Source: Glossina fuscipes (lineage: Eukaryota > Arthropoda > Insecta > Diptera > Glossinidae). From it: 64,000 bases of DNA. A program made the translations under genes and the position numbers. Below are positions 13,201 to 25,054 of this stretch, in pieces (position 1 is the first letter of the stretch; each line of letters starts with the position of its first letter). Location of the stretch: NCBI RefSeq assembly GCF_014805625.2, contig NW_023998414.1, forward strand, positions 6,452,260-6,516,259, read 5' to 3'. The notes beneath the pieces were generated by a model, which made no database searches, had not been told where the DNA came from, and worked only from the letters and a program-made list of their open reading frames with translations.

Positions 13201-14600
13201 TTTGATATTTGTAACATGTAAGATCATTATGGTCAATTAAGATCGATCACTAGACAGGTAGAGTACACCACTTCGTATAACACAGTTCTTTATTTATTTT
13301 CATGATAAACTATTAAGAATTATACCTTTTGGATTGATATTTTTAAAATGTTTCAATATTAGATTTAAAATAACTGGTTGTGTTCCATAATTGTCTGCTG
13401 TATAGGACCAAATCGCCTGGAAAATACCAATGTACGAAATACATTTTATTTTTTAGATTATGCTGAATTTCTGAAAGGGCAAGTTAACTAATGCCCTATA
13501 TAGTTCGATTATTAATGGTACTGTAAGCGAGATACAAACGCTTAAGTCATGTCTCTTGTTATGTATTTGTTTCTATCGGTAGAAAAAATTGATAATGCAC
13601 TAGACCAGGACGATCTAGGAAAACTTTATACCGTATACTTTTTGATCGTCGTAGTTAATGTAGGTATTTTTTTATTGAAAATATTCCATTCGACTTTTCT
13701 CTCTTCCTAAGGGCTGATGAATGCCGCATCAGCTAACCAGCCTTTTAAAGCTAACCAGTAAATGACTTATTTCTGACTGTCATTATAAAGTGAAAAAAGT
13801 GCGGCTTCTTACAGGTCATTAGCTGTTGCTGTTATTGCGGTTATTGCAGTTTAGAATGAAGTAAAATATTCTGTATATTTTATTGGTTTGATAAACTATT
13901 GGTAACGGAGTCTCACTATTACCCGACCTATTAGAAAACTATTGTGACAAGCTTGGAAATGAATTACTTTGCGAATGTGGTTGTTTTTTTTTTTTTTTTG
14001 TAAATGCCGCAGTAAATACATGTTCATGCATAGTGAACATGTGTGCGTATACAGGATACTTACGTTTTCGTATTGCATATACTGCTTGCCGCGAATTATG
14101 TATACCTCGTTCCTTGATTGAAGCATGTAAATGTACGATTGCGAACACACATTAATTTGCTTGCGATTCAAAGATTTATATACGCACATGCATAAGATCT
14201 CGTTCATATCAAAATCTGAATTCTAATGGCCATCATTCGCAATTAATGCGTATTCGAAAATCTACTGAAAAAGAAGAGGATTTTCATTGCGAAAATTTAT
14301 GGTTCAATTGCTTCATTAATAAGCAAATGTACGGCATTTGTTCCGAAGCTTTTCACAAAATACAATTAGGCTTACAGCGTGAGCAAGTCAGTTTAATTTC
14401 AAATACAACATCGAGTTTAATCACAGCCAAGATAGCCATTGTTAGATTCTAGTATATTTGGCCGATAACAATTGAATAAATGCAGCACAATTTTACACGT
14501 AACTGTATGCACAATTTTTGTCTTGACTTGATGACGATTGTACTTTGTTTCTTTCCTGAAATTGAACTAATATTTAATGAATAATCATTTGTACAAATCG
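13201..14600. other. Upstream spacer of the DUF1397 gene
   Basis: No exon-like structure recognised. T-rich run at 13985-14000. Distal regulatory sites of the gene may lie here but none can be shown. Confidence 0.5.
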
Positions 14601-14614
14601 AATAACTTGATAGC

Positions 14615-14720
14615 GATAAGATTAGTGAGAAACGCGATTGCTTTCAATACATATATGCGTTCGTATACTAAACTGTTTGATAAATAATAATACAATTATT
14701 TTATAGAATTTCAAGTTGTT
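14615..14720 (+). promoter_or_regulatory. Candidate core promoter of the DUF1397 gene
   Basis: A TATA-like ATAAATA lies at 14680-14686, and an initiator-like TCAAGTT starts 31 bases downstream at 14711. This would give a 5' UTR of roughly 57 bases before the ATG at 14770. GATA-type motifs (GATAAG at 14615-14620, TGATAA near 14678) lie just upstream; GATA factors commonly drive fat-body, gut or hemocyte genes in insects. TTTTATAG at 14701-14706 could instead be a splice acceptor of a 5' UTR intron. Motif matches only. Confidence 0.35.
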
Positions 14721-14769
14721 AGCACACTTAGTGTACTTTAATCTGTGGTCGGTCTCGGTAATAATAAAT

Positions 14770-15796
14770 ATGTTGAATATAAAATTATGGATTCCAATAG
14801 CGATGATCATATCTGTGATGCACCTGGGAATAACACAAACTCACGCATTTGATGTCGCCAAGCAATTGGACGGTCTAAGGAAGCAATTTTTGCCCGTTGA
14901 ATATCGTAACATAAATTTTACTGTAGGTTGGTACATATGACAGTGCTTTTATAGGTTTTTTTCCCCTTTTTTTCTTTTTTCTCACCGGTCGATCATCCCT
15001 TTTGTTATATTTTGCTTTTACAGATGAACTTAAGCGCGTATTTAGCGCCAAGTGCAAAAAAGTTGCGGGTTTAGAAAATCCAACTTTATACGATGAAGTG
15101 GAAAGTAGCGCCACAACTGCGGTCGCTTGCCTTACAGGTCTCGTCAATTTGACGGCTATGCAAGAAGAAATTAATATCGCTCGTCCTATCGGTGAATTGG
15201 ATACCGTTTTCTCTCATTATTGCGAAAAGGCACCTACAATCGAACGTTGCTTGCAAAATTTCAACGAGGTTATACAGCCGTGCCTTAGTCCGGCAGAAAA
15301 AACTCAAAATACGATAATGATGCGTTTAGCTGCTGGTTTAATGCATTTCATGTGCATTCGCGGCGGTGATCATCTCGCCCTATTCGTGGCCGAAGATGGA
15401 CCGGAATGTTTCGAAGTTAATAAGGAGGCCATCTTGCATTGCGCGAATACATCATTTAGTGAATTTCTATCGAACACTACAACTATCCCAGATTTATATA
15501 ATTTACCAGATTTGGTATTACAACCTGAGCATTGCTTAGATTTGCAACGCTTTGAGACCTGCACCATCCATCATTTGGAACAATGTGAAGAGTATACACC
15601 GGCCAATGTAGCGGAATCGGTTTTCCGTTTCATTAAAAATGAAACCAGTTGCAAGGAATGGATACAAAGTGAAACTACTCAACGTTCTATATTAAAGAAT
15701 ACCAAAAGCTCAGCTCCTTCACAAATGATAGCCAATCTTTTATATATATTTATGACATCCTTGGGATTGATTGTTTTAATAGTAATAAAATTATAG
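14770..15796 (+). CDS. 27 kDa hemolymph glycoprotein (DUF1397) family protein, two coding exons
   Basis: Coding exons are 14770-14926 and 15024-15796, giving 309 residues. The 97-bp intron (14927-15023) starts GTTGGT and ends TTTTACAG. This phase-1 donor joins the frames; the better-looking donor at 14923 does not. The ATG at 14770 is preferred because it opens a classic signal peptide (residues 1-26, ending near THA). The mature part has 12 cysteines (KCKK, VACLT, HYCEK, ERCLQ, QPCLS, FMCIR, PECF, LHCAN, EHCL, ETCT, EQCEE, TSCKEW) and five N-glycosylation sequons. That spacing fits the insect DUF1397 family of secreted hemolymph glycoproteins, whose biochemical role is unclear. Unlike the soluble founding member, residues 287-309 form a hydrophobic tail after a small-residue stretch near 280-286. 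This suggests a GPI signal or membrane anchor. I am confident of the gene and family, less so of the anchor. No homologous neighbour gene is visible in the window. Confidence 0.9.
14927..15023 (+). other. Intron of the DUF1397 gene
   Basis: A 97-bp GT-AG intron with a pyrimidine-rich tract before the acceptor. Phase 1: a G from exon 1 and AT from exon 2 make an Asp codon (residue 53). The short length is typical of fly introns. Confidence 0.8.
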
Positions 15797-15934
15797 ACTA
15801 ATTCACATAGAACTGAATTATTTGCAATTTTTCTCATAATCCATCAAATCAAATAGAACTAAGATAAAAGCTTTGTCAACTGGAATAATTATACCTTGTT
15901 CACCACAATTTATGAATAATTTGGATTTGGGATC

Positions 15935-16062
15935 CATGAAATGGATGTTTCAACTGATCGGCCTAAAAATATATAAACGGATTAATCTTCAGCTTTTATG
16001 GGTGTTGCATACATCCGTACAAACTTAAGGAACCATATATCATAAGTTGTATAGACTATAAA
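15935..16062 (+). mobile_element. Family-B right-end fragment
   Basis: GGGTGTTGCATACATCCGTA and CATAAGTTGTATAGACTATA match the family-B right end. It lies about 140 bp after the stop codon of the DUF1397 gene, so the gene's 3' UTR may run into it. Confidence 0.6.
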
Positions 16063-16153
16063 TATTGGGAGATCTCTGCCATTAGATGATGTGGTTGTAT
16101 CCAACGACTTGAAAGGCGAAATTTTGGCTCAAAATCTTTATCAAGACAACTTT

Positions 16154-17030
16154 TTACCCACCACCGATGGATGGGGCGTATATTCATTTGGTCAAAACGT
16201 TTCCAACGCCCAGAAGGAAGCTTCAGAGATCCCACAAACTATACATATTCTTGATCAGCATGAAATTCCGAATCGATTAATGCATGTCCGTCTGTCCGTC
16301 TGTGTAATGTCTTTTGTAACCATTTTCTAGCCACACATTTGGCAGAAACATTGGACGTTCGTGCACCCAGCGTGGCATTTAAAATAGGCCAAATCGGTTG
16401 AAGGACGTGCCCACAGTAGGACGTAAACGGAGAACACCTCTGTTTTTCAAAAGGAATAAGAAATTGGTTTTTTTTATCACTCATATACTACAGCTGATAA
16501 ATGGCCAAAAATTTGAGTGCATAAATTATGGGCGATGCTGTACTGTATCAGTAGAAAAATAGAAAAAAGTTATCTACGCCTACCTAATATAATAGTGTAT
16601 TAAAATTTAATATTTTTTCAATGTTTTTATAAGGCGCAGAAACAGGCTTCGAAAACCCCAAAAAGTATACAAATTCTTGGCCAGTTCCAAATCCGGAACG
16701 CACCTAAGCATGTCCGTCTGTCCATCTGCCCGGGTGCCTAACTGTGTAGTATGTGCGGTAAGGAGTTTCTCGTTAGCGGAAATGCGAATATCGCTCACAA
16801 ATTTGCAAAAGAATTCGGAAGCGACCTAAATCCTTCAAGGTCGTGACTACAACGCCCACACGTCTATGCGGCAAAAACTTTTATTTTGAAAATAGAAAAA
16901 ATCAGCCGCGCCTACTCCATATTATTGAGCATAAAAATTTAGTTCTTTTGCTTTTTTGTATTTTTTTGGATTACAGTGATGGACATGAAAGATTCAATCA
17001 CGACCGTATATAAATTTCTTACTTGTTTTT
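16154..17030 (+). mobile_element. Family-A dispersed element, about 880 bp
   Basis: Starts TACCCACCACCGATGG and includes TCAAAACGTTTCCAACGCCC, then TTAATGCATGTCCGTCTGTCCG. A second module begins AACCCCAAAAAGTATACAAA, with another CATGTCCGTCTGTCC block. It ends ACAGTGATGGACATGAAAG and TTCTTACTTGTTTTT. The two GTCC/GTCT runs are hallmarks of the family. Non-coding. Confidence 0.8.
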
Positions 17031-17149
17031 AGTTTATTTTTGTTTAGCTGCAACGCTTTGAACTTAACAACAAACAGGCAAAAACACTGTAGTGAGACAT
17101 GTTCCACTATTGGATACCCTGCATCTGTTCGCTCAATACGAGTAAGTGG

Positions 17150-17412
17150 TCCGGTCTAAACCATTTTCAAAACCGTTCGCCCTTGGGTTAAAACATGTCC
17201 GCGTATCAGATTTCGTCAAAATATCTCAAAAATTGCGACCCATATGTTGAACACGCGAAAACACGATGGGTAGACAAGGACAGATCGATTCAGAAAATGA
17301 TTCTGGATCAGTCGGTGCAATAAGAAGACGGTCTATCTAAAGTCTTTCTGGATGTTACATACATCCGCAAAAATTTAATGTATCCTTATTTCATAATTGA
17401 TGTAGGGCATAA
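17150..17412 (+). mobile_element. Family-B element, right half
   Basis: Reads GTCCGGTCTAAACCATTTTC, AACATGTCCGCGTATCAG, CAAAATATCTCAAAAATTGC, a GGGTAGACAAGGACAGATC stretch, then GTTACATACATCCGCAAAAA and ATAATTGATGTAGGGCAT. Directly follows a family-A copy. Confidence 0.65.
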
Positions 17413-17937
17413 GCATATGACTATGGCTTTAAAAAACTCGTAACTGTAAGGCTTAGGCAACTATTTTACCTATTATATCTCAGTTGAGTTGCTTTACAAA
17501 TTATTTTCTATTCTTTTCTACCATTTCATCTAAAATTACTAAGAAAGCCTTTCATTGCAAGCAAGTGTAACGAAAACTTTTGTTAATTGCAGATCCCTTG
17601 TATAATATGTACATATAAACACAATGTATGTATATGCAAAATGTTGAACTAATATTTGAAATAATTACTTCGTAGGTTATTATAAACCATATTTTCATAT
17701 TTTCATTTTAAAGCATCAGCTCTTCCAGGTTGTATTTAGTTTCTTTGGCGGAAAGAGATTATTTTTAAAAGGATTTAATGGTTTAAGCTATGAGTTTAAA
17801 GGTTAATATATTCATTTTAATTTCGGTGAGTGTGAGCGTTCCAATAGCAGTAATCGCAGTCTAATAGATGCGTATGATTAATTTAATAAAAACTCTTACT
17901 CTCATCAAGAATGCAAATATATGTCTAGTAAAGCCTT

Positions 17938-18868
17938 TTATACTCATCACCGCAGGATCAGGGGAATATACTTTTGTTTAAAAACGTTTGTAACATACAG
18001 AAGAAAGCTTCTGATGTATATGTCTTCTTATATATGTTTGTGATCATTATCAAATTCTTCATCGATTTAAGCATGTTGCTCCGTCCGTATGTCTACGAGT
18101 TATCCGCTTCAAATTTGGCAGCAAAATTGGAAGTTTTTACTTACGTAAATGGTCCAAATCGGTCTAAGGGGACGCGTGCAGTGCTACGTAAACTGAGAAC
18201 ATCTTTGCTTTTCAAAAAGAAAAAAAAATGTGTTTTTTTCCCATTATTCAAAAACTACATCAGATAAATGTACACAGTACAGTTAAAAGTATATTCTATG
18301 GGCGATGGCGTAGTGCTTGAATAAAAATGGAAAAATCGACGACGACTATTATAGTATGTTAAAATTTTACTTTGTTTTTCTCAATAACTTTATAACGTGC
18401 AGAAGCAAGCTTTACAAACCCCATAAAGTATAATATACAAGTTCTTGGCCTGTATCCAATTCGGAATTGGATTTAAGCATGCCTGTGTCTTCGTCTGTCC
18501 AACTGTGTGGTATCTGTGGTAAACGTTGTCCTGTTAGCGAAAATAAAGATATAGGCTACGAATTTCCGAAGGAATTTGAAAATGATCCCAATTGATCAAA
18601 GCACACACGTACACTACGTCTATGCAAAAAAAACTAAGAACACATTCGCTTTCCCTCTTTTTTGCTTGTTACTACTAAACAGCAACTGATATACGATATA
18701 AATTTTCAATATTTATATATATGTATATATATATATATATATATATTAGTTCTAATAGTAAAAAGTGTGAGAATTTAGTTTTTTCTTTATCTTTTTAGTC
18801 CGTCTTAGGGTGACGGTAATGGGTACAAAAGTTTCAATCGGGGCCGAATATGATATTCTTACCTGTTT
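17938..18868 (+). mobile_element. Family-A dispersed element, about 930 bp
   Basis: Starts TTATACTCATCACCGCAGG and ends GACGGTAATGGGTACAAAAG with TGATATTCTTACCTGTTT. Two modules are present, plus an internal (TA)n tract at 18719-18746. Divergent but full length. Confidence 0.75.
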
Positions 18869-19648
18869 CACTTTTGAGGTTTTGGGGTTAGAATAAAGCT
18901 ATAAAATTATTATTGTCGATTTACGATCTTTTTCGTGCATCTCGAGCACCCAACCAGGGAATCTGTGTTGAAGGCAAATGAAAAAAACAACCCATAATTG
19001 TTATCTTTCGCCTGTCATTCCAATGACAGCTTTATATAGACAGTTCAAAAATGATGTGAAATATTAGCATGACGCCTTTAAGTTGAGATATCCTGCATCT
19101 GTTTGCTTAGTGCTAACGCTCCCTTTTCACCTTTCTTATGCTCCCTTACTGATTTTATATTTCTTGTTTTTTTAATAGTTGATTGTACATGTTTTTCTTG
19201 TTCGTTTTAGTTGATGTTGTTCGTTAGATATCCTCCAGCATTAAAACTTTATGAAGCATTACTCGGATATTATGTACTATGTTTGGGAGGAGGGTTGCCT
19301 TTTCGTCTCTTTCTTGTGTTCAACTGTGAATATGTACGTAATTACCGAGAAGTTAGTAAAGTGAATGCCTTCGTCGTTAAACCTGTGTGCGCGTGCTAAG
19401 CATTCAACATATGCAGCTATGTCTAGTGAATCTTGTTAATGATTACATTACTTATAATGAATAAAATCATGTTTAACAATTGTGTTAGCAGGAATTATCC
19501 CACATAAAGCATATAAATGGGAGCTGTTAATTAAAAAATAACAATAATAATGAATAATTGAAATTCGATATTACGATAAGCTATGATTTGACGGAAATTA
19601 TTCAAACATACATATATATGTTGTTTTTATTCTTCCTACTTGCGTTTG

Positions 19649-20542
19649 TATACCCATCACCGAAGGATGATTTCATTTTGTCAAAACGTTTGCAACGCCC
19701 AGCAGGAAGCATCATAGACTCCACAGATTATACATATTCTTGATCAGCATAAAATTCGAAAACGATTCAAGCATGCCCGTCCGTTCGTCTGTGTAATGTC
19801 TGTTGTAAATATTCTCTGGGTCGCAAAAATTAGGCGATCGATTTCAAATTCGGCAGAAACATTGGACGTACTTGCACGCTGCACGGTAAAAATAATTGGC
19901 CGTGTCGGTGGAAGAGCACGTCCACACTACCACGTAAATTGAGAACACCTCTATTTCTCAAAAGGAAATTTAGTTTTTCGATCACTACTCATCAACTGCA
20001 ACAAATAAATCTGCAAAAATTTGTGGCATATATATCTAGGGTTGTAGTAATTGTATAAAATTGAAAAAAATGGACCGCATCTATCATTATTATAATGCAT
20101 CAAAATTTGTTGTTTTTTTTTTCAATACCTTCATAACGCGTAGAAACAAGTTTGAAAATCCCCATAAAGTGTATTAATTGATGGCCAGTTTCATATGTGG
20201 AGTGCACTGAAACATGTCCGTCTGTTCGTGTGTCCATCTGTTTATCTGCGCAATTGTATAGTATCTGTGGTAAGCAATTTTCCCTTACGGAAAGCAAAGA
20301 TAGCATCTACAAATTCGCAAAAGAATTCGGAAGTGACCTAGACTTTTTACCAAGGACTCGCCTACAACACCCACATGCCTATGCGATAAAAACTTTTACT
20401 TTGAAAATAGAGAACATCAGCCGCTTATAATTCAGAGCATAGAGCGTGGAAATTTAGTTCTTCTACTATTTTTGCCTCTTTTTAGATTACAGTGATGGGT
20501 ATAAAAGATTCAGTCACGACCGAATATAATTTTCTTACTTAT
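19649..20542 (+). mobile_element. Family-A dispersed element, best-preserved copy (about 890 bp)
   Basis: TATACCCATCACC (19649-19661) at the left and GTGATGGGTATA (20492-20503) near the right are inverted copies of each other. A roughly 40-bp tail (GACCGAATATAATTTTCTTA) follows. Module 1 has TCAAAACGTTTGCAACGCCC and GCATGCCCGTCCGTTCGTCTG; module 2 starts CCCCATAAAGTGTATTAAT with CATGTCCGTCTGTTCGTG. No ORF of its own. It resembles the mini-me/DINE-like class known from flies, which carries GTCY repeats; that assignment is an inference. Confidence 0.85.
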
Positions 20543-20639
20543 TATAATATGTAAATTATTTCTGGCTTATATTTCACCCAGCTAGGGGTATTTCAAATAA
20601 AACATTCTCTTCAGATACTAATTGTTAATGCTTAAGTTT

Positions 20640-20988
20640 TATTACTTCGGATTACTGGATACTGAAGGATTTGTGATAGATCCATCCCTTATTATTATAG
20701 CGATAGACTCAGAATCATTTTTTAAAACTGAATCTAAGTTTGATTGTCCGTGTGTCCGTCTTGTTTTCCATCGTTTAACCTACAGGTCACAATTTTTCAG
20801 ATATATGAAAGGAATTTAGTACACGGACGTGGTTTAGGCCAAAAACGAATCACTATTGAAAATGACTTGGATCGGACCATTTCTTTTATCACTTTCCGTA
20901 TAACTCCATATTTGGAAAAGCGTTATATGAATAATTGTAAGTTGGTGGTGGAACCGTGCCCCATTATAGTGCTTTTATTTGTTCTTTA
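20640..20988 (+). mobile_element. Family-C dispersed element
   Basis: Carries AGCGATAGACTCAGAATCAT, a GTCCGTGTGTCCGTC block, GAAAATGACTTGGATCGGAC, and the end TGCCCCATTATAGTGCTTTT. The same blocks in the same order occur at 46.3 and 49.2 kb. Non-coding. Confidence 0.7.
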
Positions 20989-22634
20989 ATTCACTCAGCT
21001 GTATTTCTGCACGCACTCAGTTGCATTTGTAACATATTGGCGAGGCATCGTATTGCAATTCAGCAAGTATTCTGTCTTCTTTCAAATAGGCTAAGGAAAC
21101 TAACAGCTTTATGACAATCTGAACCGGTAGTTTTTCTATCTGTACTTATCAGTTGTTGAAATTGTAACTTAGCATACCTTACGCTTAATCAGTTATTAAT
21201 GCTTTTTTTCTGTTTTGTCATTATTCCTCTGAATCATTTCAATAAATTTTGTTTTTATAACTCATTAGGTTTTTTGTTTACCTAATTTAATGTATTGCTT
21301 ATGGCATACTTTAATTATAATTTATAATTTAGCGTTAGTCCTTTAAAGCATTGATGCTTTTACGTGCACTCAGGCAATTTTGAATACACTGGTTACTTAT
21401 CAACTTGCACTTATCCGATTATCCAGCCACGTGTACCATAATTTATATCTTCATTACTCATCGTATTGAGTTAGTGTTACTTCTTTCTTTTGATCTTTTG
21501 CCTACCTAACAATCAAGTTAAGTTTAATTGCTCGGAATAACTCTTTCAACTCACCGCAGCTTAACTGTTTCGGAATTAGTTTTCAATGTCAGCATTTACA
21601 TTTAGTTAACTGTAATGTTTCATATGATATTCTTGTAACTCGATCAATTCAATTGCATCGTTCGGTTTGTCGGTTCACCCTTTATTTAGTTTGTTATAGA
21701 ACAATGCTGCAAACGAATCTGACTAAAGTTGAAAAGTAAAGGTAAAAGGACTTTGATGATGCAGTTATTTTCAAAATCAAAAGTCATTTACTGTTAAAAG
21801 TTGGCAAGTGTTTTTATAACTGTTATAATAATATTTTATATACATTTACCGTAAATTTGAGTTACAGCACACTAAACGCTATTGAAAAGTTACTGTAAGA
21901 AGTGTTGTTGTTGGAAAAATTTAACTATTTTTTGAAAGAACGTCTATTTTAGCTTTTAATCGCTGTAGCCTCAAAAGGAAAAAAAATAAATATAAAAAAA
22001 AAAAAAAAAAATAGAAAATAAATAATAAAAATGAAAATAAATAAAAAGCAAATATTAAGTTTCTAGAAAATTTTTAAATTCAAAACTTGCTGTTGTTTTT
22101 GGTTTTACTGGCTTTCAATTTCAAGTTACACCAAGTTCTGGGCTTTTTTTTTTTTTGTTTTTTGCCTGAAACCCATATCAACAGTTTCCAATTAGGTTAA
22201 ACTTGTATTGGGGTTAAAAATTTTACACTTGATACTTTGTGTAGAATTTTTTTTTTGGTTTTTGTTGGTGGGATATTTGGCACTAAAATGCAATCGCACG
22301 TATCCATGCATGCATGTATGTATGTATTAAGTATGCATGAGCTTGTATATATGCATCAAGGCAAACACTATGTACTATAATACTATTTTAGGTACATCTC
22401 TGGCCACATGTGTAAATATTTGTATCCTTGGGTATATGTATATATTTTATATACATGTGTTTTTGTTTGTATTTGTATTGGTGTTTGTACATGCATATTT
22501 ACAATAGTTTCCTGTGCCAAAAGCATACACATAGATTTTATAACTCTTGTCAGATGCTTGTCAATTAGTTGAAGAGAGTTGCTCTCCATAAATTGCTATT
22601 ATATGTGCGTATACGATTATATGCATGTTTTAAA

Positions 22635-22690
22635 CACACACACATACATACACATACACGCACACACATACACACATGCACATGCACAAA
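22635..22690 (+). repeat. (CA)n-rich imperfect microsatellite
   Basis: Mixture of ACACAC, CATACA and ACGCAC words; explains the His/Thr-rich frame here. Confidence 0.85.
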
Positions 22691-22791
22691 CATACACAAT
22701 CATAACTTAGTTACAACATGGGACAATAATAGCATGAAAAATTCACGCATACACAAAAAAAAAAAAAAAAAAAAGAGAAAACCGCAAATAT

Positions 22792-22820
22792 GTCTCTGTC
22801 TCTGTCTCTGTCTCTTTGTC
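22792..22820 (+). repeat. (CTGTCT)n short tandem repeat
   Basis: Four TCTCTG-type hexamers following an A-rich run. Confidence 0.85.
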
Positions 22821-24699
22821 TGTGGTGTTTTATTTGATATTGTCAAATGCATATAAACTGCCAAAAACGGTAAGTTTTCATTGTTGGTTGTCAATTGTGT
22901 TTATAACTGCGCCTCGCCCTTTCTCCTGCTGTCACAATTTCTATCCTCTCTCGCCCTCTCTCCATCTGTTCTTTTCGCCCCGAATCATTTCAAATATAAG
23001 CCTGTATGAGTATATACGGCCATGTTTTTGTTGTCATATTTAAACTCTAAGGCAAATTGTTTTCATTTTCTACGTGTTTGTGTTAGTGTTAAATGTTCAG
23101 AAAGCACTTTACGTCAGATCGTATTTACCTTAGAGCTGCCAACTAAGATATTTGAAAACATTTTCTAGCATTTTCGCTTCCAAGTGAATCGTATGAGTAT
23201 AAACAAAACTTTCCCTCTATTACTCTACTATTACTTGCGCTTTCGTTTCTTAAATAATATAAAAACATAATATTATTAATGAAGAAGAAGAAGAAGAAGA
23301 AAAGTAAATCATAATTTTTGTTTTACGAGGAAGGTCGTTAGGTGCTGTTTATTGTTGTGACATTTGCAAATGAAATTCTGAAACATAAGGCAAACATACG
23401 CATCAATAAATCAATTTCAAGCAAAAAAAAAAAAAATAAATAAATAAATTGATTTCTTTCGTTCCCTTCATAAGGCAAAGGAAAACGACACGAAATTCTT
23501 AATATATTTTCTATATAAAAGCAGCATATTTGTCGTCCTTTAGCTTTTCAATTTAAGCAATATAGGGTAAAAGCACCAAAAAAAAAAAAGAAAAGAGAAA
23601 AGAAATTAAAATTGTAAATTATTACAAGTGCTTGAAAGCAATGGCAAATGGTTGCACGTCAAAACATTTTAGCAATTCAAATTAATTTTCACTTGGCTCA
23701 GACTTGAATATAAATTTTTAATATATGTTTAAAGTTAGTGAAAACTTTTTCTTCGTCTTTATCCTTTTTTTCTCTTCTTCTTCTTCTTATTCTCAAGCTT
23801 AAAGTTAAAAATATTCTTCTCTTTGCTCGGTAAGATTTATTATGCAAATTTTGGTTAAGACTATTTGAGAAACTTTGAACTTCATATTATAATATATTTT
23901 ATTTTATTTTTCATTGCATTTATATTAAACAAGGTATAAAAACTTTGCCCAATAGTTGTAAAGCTTAGAAGCGTGCATCAGAGAATTCTTAAAAACTTAT
24001 ACAAGCTGTTTTGTAAAGTAAACAAAAAATTTTCGAAAATATTAACAAAAAGACATTTTCGAAACAAACTACGTTCTGTGGATGTCACCTACATCATCGG
24101 TTAACTGCCAGCATTAGACTGGAATAATCAACTCATAGAGATATGCTAAGCTTGTGATTGTCATACGTTTCTTTTTTTTTGGTATATAACTGAACAAACT
24201 GACACACAATACAAACTCTATCATATCAATAGTTATAAAACAATATATTTGCTTGTCACTGTCTTCAGATTATATAGCGGCTCTAGGACGGACATTGCTC
24301 AGAGTAGCGATCTTAATTAAGAAACTAGCGTAACAAAATCATTCATTAATCAATCATGGAACTAATTATCAAGACGTGGTCTAATCGCGTTTTAATCCCG
24401 TTTATAATAACAAAGTCGTATACCTTATCAAGTCTTCACAAGACCGGATTTAACCAATTTACATACGATGCAGCTCCTTTGTACTTCCTGAAACGCATAG
24501 TATTTTCGCGTTGCAATTATTTGGTATCAGTTAAAGTTAGGTAGGTAAGCGTGTAAAAGATATAGAATAAATTCAGGCTTTGGAAACTTATGGCTTATTT
24601 AGCCATAGAAATATTTAAGAATTCATGCTTCCACTTTTTCGTTGCTAGGTTTCTCAGGCTTTATTACCCATATGTATTTTTCTATATACGCACACGATA

Positions 24700-24758
24700 T
24701 GTTACAAAAAGGAACATGTCGGTCACGTTCGAATCTTTTATACCCATCATCATTATCC
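24700..24758 (-). mobile_element. Family-A right-end fragment, minus strand
   Basis: CATGTCGGTCACGTTCGAAT followed by CTTTTATACCCATCATC is the reverse complement of the family-A right end. No more of the element is visible beyond it. Confidence 0.55.
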
Positions 24759-25054
24759 TATCTATATATCTACTCTCATGTCTCGTTATTTAACACCCAC
24801 AACGGCAGGATTGTGAAGAAAGAATTTACCAATCATGTTGTAACGTCTGCGATATTTAATTTAGAATTAACACTTAACTTAGTTTGTCGCATTCTGCTCT
24901 CTTTGACACTTAGAAAAAATGAATCCTTCATCTTGTAGGGCTCACCATATATCTTTTATTATATTTATTATTATGATTATTACAGGGTATATAGACCAAA
25001 CAAATAAATTCTAGGACTGAAAGTATGATAACTAAGACTAGTGGCTCTTTTTTT

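Larger units (their letters stand above)
20989..24699. other. Low-complexity AT-rich spacer
   Basis: Many A and T runs (21991-22010, 22145-22160, 22757-22774, 23421-23434), a GAA run at 23281-23300 and CA/CTGTCT microsatellites. No coding region recognised. Confidence 0.6.

Noticed and set aside
16091..16330. 79-codon frame
   Set aside because: Lies inside the left half of a family-A element; the same words recur in other copies with stops.
17974..18267. 97-codon frame with hydrophobic start
   Set aside because: Entirely within a family-A copy, not conserved as a frame in other copies.
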